64,000 bases of DNA from Paulinella micropora. Lineage: Eukaryota > Cercozoa > Imbricatea > Euglyphida > Paulinellidae. A model generated the notes under the pieces. That model had not been told where the DNA came from. It did not search any database and saw nothing but the letters and a program-made list of their open reading frames with translations. Location of the stretch: assembly GCA_019918135.1 (NCBI GenBank), contig WBZZ01006629.1, positions 90,001-154,000 on the forward strand. Reading direction: 5' to 3'. Both the position numbers and the translations under genes were made by a program. This document shows positions 62,316 to 64,000 of this stretch, piece by piece (positions within the stretch are counted from its first letter, which is position 1; each line of letters begins with the position of its first letter).

Positions 62316-63380
62316 TCAGAGGACAGGGTCCAGCAGCGGGGGGTATTCAGTCTCGGAGCCGAGGGGTGGCGGACAAGCGCGCACGGGCGAGGGCCGGCGC
62401 GACCGGCGGGGCTGGCTGGCCCGGGCGGTGTGCAGGCCCCGGCGCGGGGAGTAGTCACGGGCATACGGGCTGCGCCCCCTGGCCAGCGGCCTGGGCGACG
62501 GATAGTCACGGGGGGGGCTGCCCTTGGCCGGTAGCCGGCGGCGTTTGAGAGGAGGGTGTGGCAGCGGCAGGGGTACGTAGGTGCGGACATAGGTGCCGGG
62601 GTGCTCTTGCTCGCGCCGCAAGCGGGAAGAGACCTGGCGCAGCATGTACTCGAGCCGGCGGAGGTCCTCGGCCGCGTTCAGGGCGCTCTCTCTGGCGCCG
62701 TCCGTCCGGGCGTGCCGGGCTAGCTGTCCGGCCGCGTCGGTGGCGCTGGCCCCGGCCGCTTCGCAGGCCCGGATGGCGAGCGGCAGGCCTCCTGCCGGTA
62801 GGCTGGGCGCGCTAGGCCCCTCGTGCTGGAACATGGACAGGAGTGCCTCGACGCTCGTGTCGGCGGAGGGGGCGACCGGCACGGGCTTAGAGTATTTGGT
62901 CGGGGAGTAGGGTTCGGAGTCGGCCGCGGGGGGCAGGTGGGCGGGCATGGTCACGAGGTCGGTGCAGCCGTCAGCCAGGCGCCTGGTCTCGGCCAGCGGG
63001 AGCACTTTGTGGCCCTGACCAGGCGCCGGGGGGCGTGCAGCGTAGGGCGCGCGCCGGCGCGCGCGCGACCGCCGGCGCGAGCGCCGCGTGCCGCGGCAGG
63101 GGGGGGCGCCCGTCCGCCCGGCGCCCGCCGCGTGCGCGGTGTCCGGCGCGCTGCACGTGGGGGGGGGCTCCGGCGCGTCGCCGCCCGTGGGCGCACGGCG
63201 CCCGGCGGTGGACCACGCCGACCCGCCGTGCGCTCCCCCGCCGTGTGCCGACTCGTCTGGCGCCGGCGCGCCTGGCTCGGCTGCCCGCCCGGCGGCTTCC
63301 TCGGCGGGGTAGAAAGGCTGGGCGGGCGCACCAGGCGGGGCGGCGGCGCCGTCCTCCTCGGTGCCCAAGGCCACCGACAT
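62316..63380 (-). CDS. Gene L, copy 2: Arg/Pro/Ser-rich basic protein
   Basis: Open from an ATG at 63,380 (MSVALGTEEDGAAAPPG) for 354 codons, so this copy gives the best start for L. Composition and order of segments match copy 1, with the Arg-rich block, central helix and RS/SPRR-rich C-terminus. Differences lie mainly in the Pro/Arg-rich middle. Confidence 0.55.
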   Translation of the reverse strand: MSVALGTEEDGAAAPPGAPAQPFYPAEEAAGRAAEPGAPAPDESAHGGGAHGGSAWSTAGRRAPTGGDAPEPPPTCSAPDTAHAAGAGRTGAPPCRGTRRSRRRSRARRRAPYAARPPAPGQGHKVLPLAETRRLADGCTDLVTMPAHLPPAADSEPYSPTKYSKPVPVAPSADTSVEALLSMFQHEGPSAPSLPAGGLPLAIRACEAAGASATDAAGQLARHARTDGARESALNAAEDLRRLEYMLRQVSSRLRREQEHPGTYVRTYVPLPLPHPPLKRRRLPAKGSPPRDYPSPRPLARGRSPYARDYSPRRGLHTARASQPRRSRRPSPVRACPPPLGSETEYPPLLDPVL

Positions 63381-63725
63381 ACGGTTTCGGAGGGTCTACT
63401 TTTCTAGCCCCGCGAGGAAGAGGCAGCGGGCCCTGCCCCACTCCCTCCCCCACCCGGCCCTGCCCAGCGCCTCCCCCCGCGCCCGCGCACGAGCGCTTGC
63501 CTCCCCCCCCGCGGCGGCCGCGCGCCCTCCCTCCCGCCGGCCGTGGCTGCCGGTGGTCAGGGCGTGCGCTGGGGAGGGGGGGGGGAAGCCGGTCCCTCCC
63601 CCGACCGGTTGCCGCCACACTGGTACGCAAGGGTCCGGCCGGAAGTCTGCCCCCCCCGGCCGCTCAGACCCGGCCCCGCGTGCAGCCTGTGCAGTGTGTG
63701 GGCCCGCAAAAGTTCTGAAGAGGCC
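63381..63725. promoter_or_regulatory. Divergent L/M spacer, copy 2
   Basis: Counterpart of 33,865-34,209. Confidence 0.4.
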
Positions 63726-64000
63726 ATGAGCCAAAAGAACAAGCGCCGCCTACTGTGCCAGACACCCCGGCCAGCGGCCGGAGCCCCCCCGGCCTGGCAC
63801 AGACCAGCCGAACCAGCAGTGGCGTGGTCGGAACCAGCGCTCTCCCTGGAGGAGGACGACGACGAGCGCACTGGCGTCGACGGGACAACGCACGCACGCC
63901 CACTAACCCTGATCTTCCGCACCGGGGAAACACTGGAGGCTACCGCCGGCCAGCTTGCCGTGGTGGACTCACCCTTCTTGCGGGCGGCGGCGGGGTCCTC
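63726..64000 (+). CDS. Gene M, copy 2, cut by the window end
   Basis: Begins MSQKNKRRLLCQTPRP at 63,726 and continues through the start of the BTB/SKP1-like stretch. The rest lies beyond 64,000. Confidence 0.55.
   Translation, partial: MSQKNKRRLLCQTPRPAAGAPPAWHRPAEPAVAWSEPALSLEEDDDERTGVDGTTHARPLTLIFRTGETLEATAGQLAVVDSPFLRAAAGS

Larger units (their letters stand above)
41655..64000. mobile_element. Virus-like tandem unit, copy 2 (partial, ~22.3 kb, runs off the window)
   Basis: Repeats copy 1 in the same order and orientation, from gene A through the first part of gene M. The same positions are offset by 29,487 bp at gene B and 29,516 bp at gene K. Identity is very high over most of its length but visibly lower around genes D-E and in the H repeat arrays. 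Several frames are interrupted, roughly ten or more. Genes B and K are open and unchanged in protein sequence. The array may continue beyond 64,000. Confidence 0.88.

Noticed and set aside
12157-64000. Bacterial contamination as the source of the GC-rich part
   Set aside because: There are no ribosome-binding patterns, tRNAs or recognisable bacterial genes, while paired AATAAA/ATTAAA signals and a signal-peptide SGNH protein fit a nuclear virus. A chimeric assembly join at 12,157 is not excluded.
1-64000. tRNA, rRNA or CRISPR features
   Set aside because: None seen; the direct repeats present are coding minisatellites or microsatellites without spacer structure.

Overview
The window joins two very different kinds of DNA. 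Bases 1 to about 12,156 are AT-rich animal-type nuclear DNA. They are crowded with microsatellites and carry ends of small DNA transposons and a broken Ty3/Gypsy retrotransposon on the minus strand. Nothing fixes the species; the density of CTT, AG and TCTA repeats with piggyBac-like and Gypsy DNA would suit an invertebrate such as a crustacean or mollusc (inference).

From about 12,157 to the window end the DNA is very GC-rich, tightly packed and virus-like. It is a head-to-tail tandem array of one unit of about 29.5 kb: copy 1 covers about 12,157-41,654, and copy 2 starts near 41,655 and runs off the window at 64,000, about 22.3 kb in. The offset between the same genes in the two copies is 29,487 to 29,516 bp. 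Both copies look like fossils, or poorly polished sequence, with on the order of ten or more interrupted frames each. Several genes remain open and identical at protein level in both.

Letters A to Q name the genes of one unit. Order and strand: A(-) | B C(+) | D E F G(-) | H(+) | I J(-) | K(+) | L(-) | M N O(+) | P Q(-), then the next A. Divergent gene pairs are separated by G/C-homopolymer-rich spacers. Convergent pairs meet at paired, opposite-facing polyadenylation signals. This layout, the lack of visible introns and of bacterial-type signals, and the compactness point to a large nuclear double-stranded DNA virus. A herpesvirus-like origin is the leading guess, resting on this layout and on a short Cys/His protein (G) that resembles the UL92 family of beta- and gammaherpesviruses. 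No DNA polymerase, major capsid, terminase, protease or primase could be recognised in the unit, so assignment to a known family remains open.

The only enzyme recognised in the array is K, a secreted SGNH/GDSL-type hydrolase of lower GC than its neighbours, probably captured from a cell. H is a very large modular protein with three separate in-frame repeat arrays, a likely tegument-like or surface scaffold. M has an N-terminal BTB/SKP1-like stretch and one membrane segment. The remaining proteins are unrecognised.
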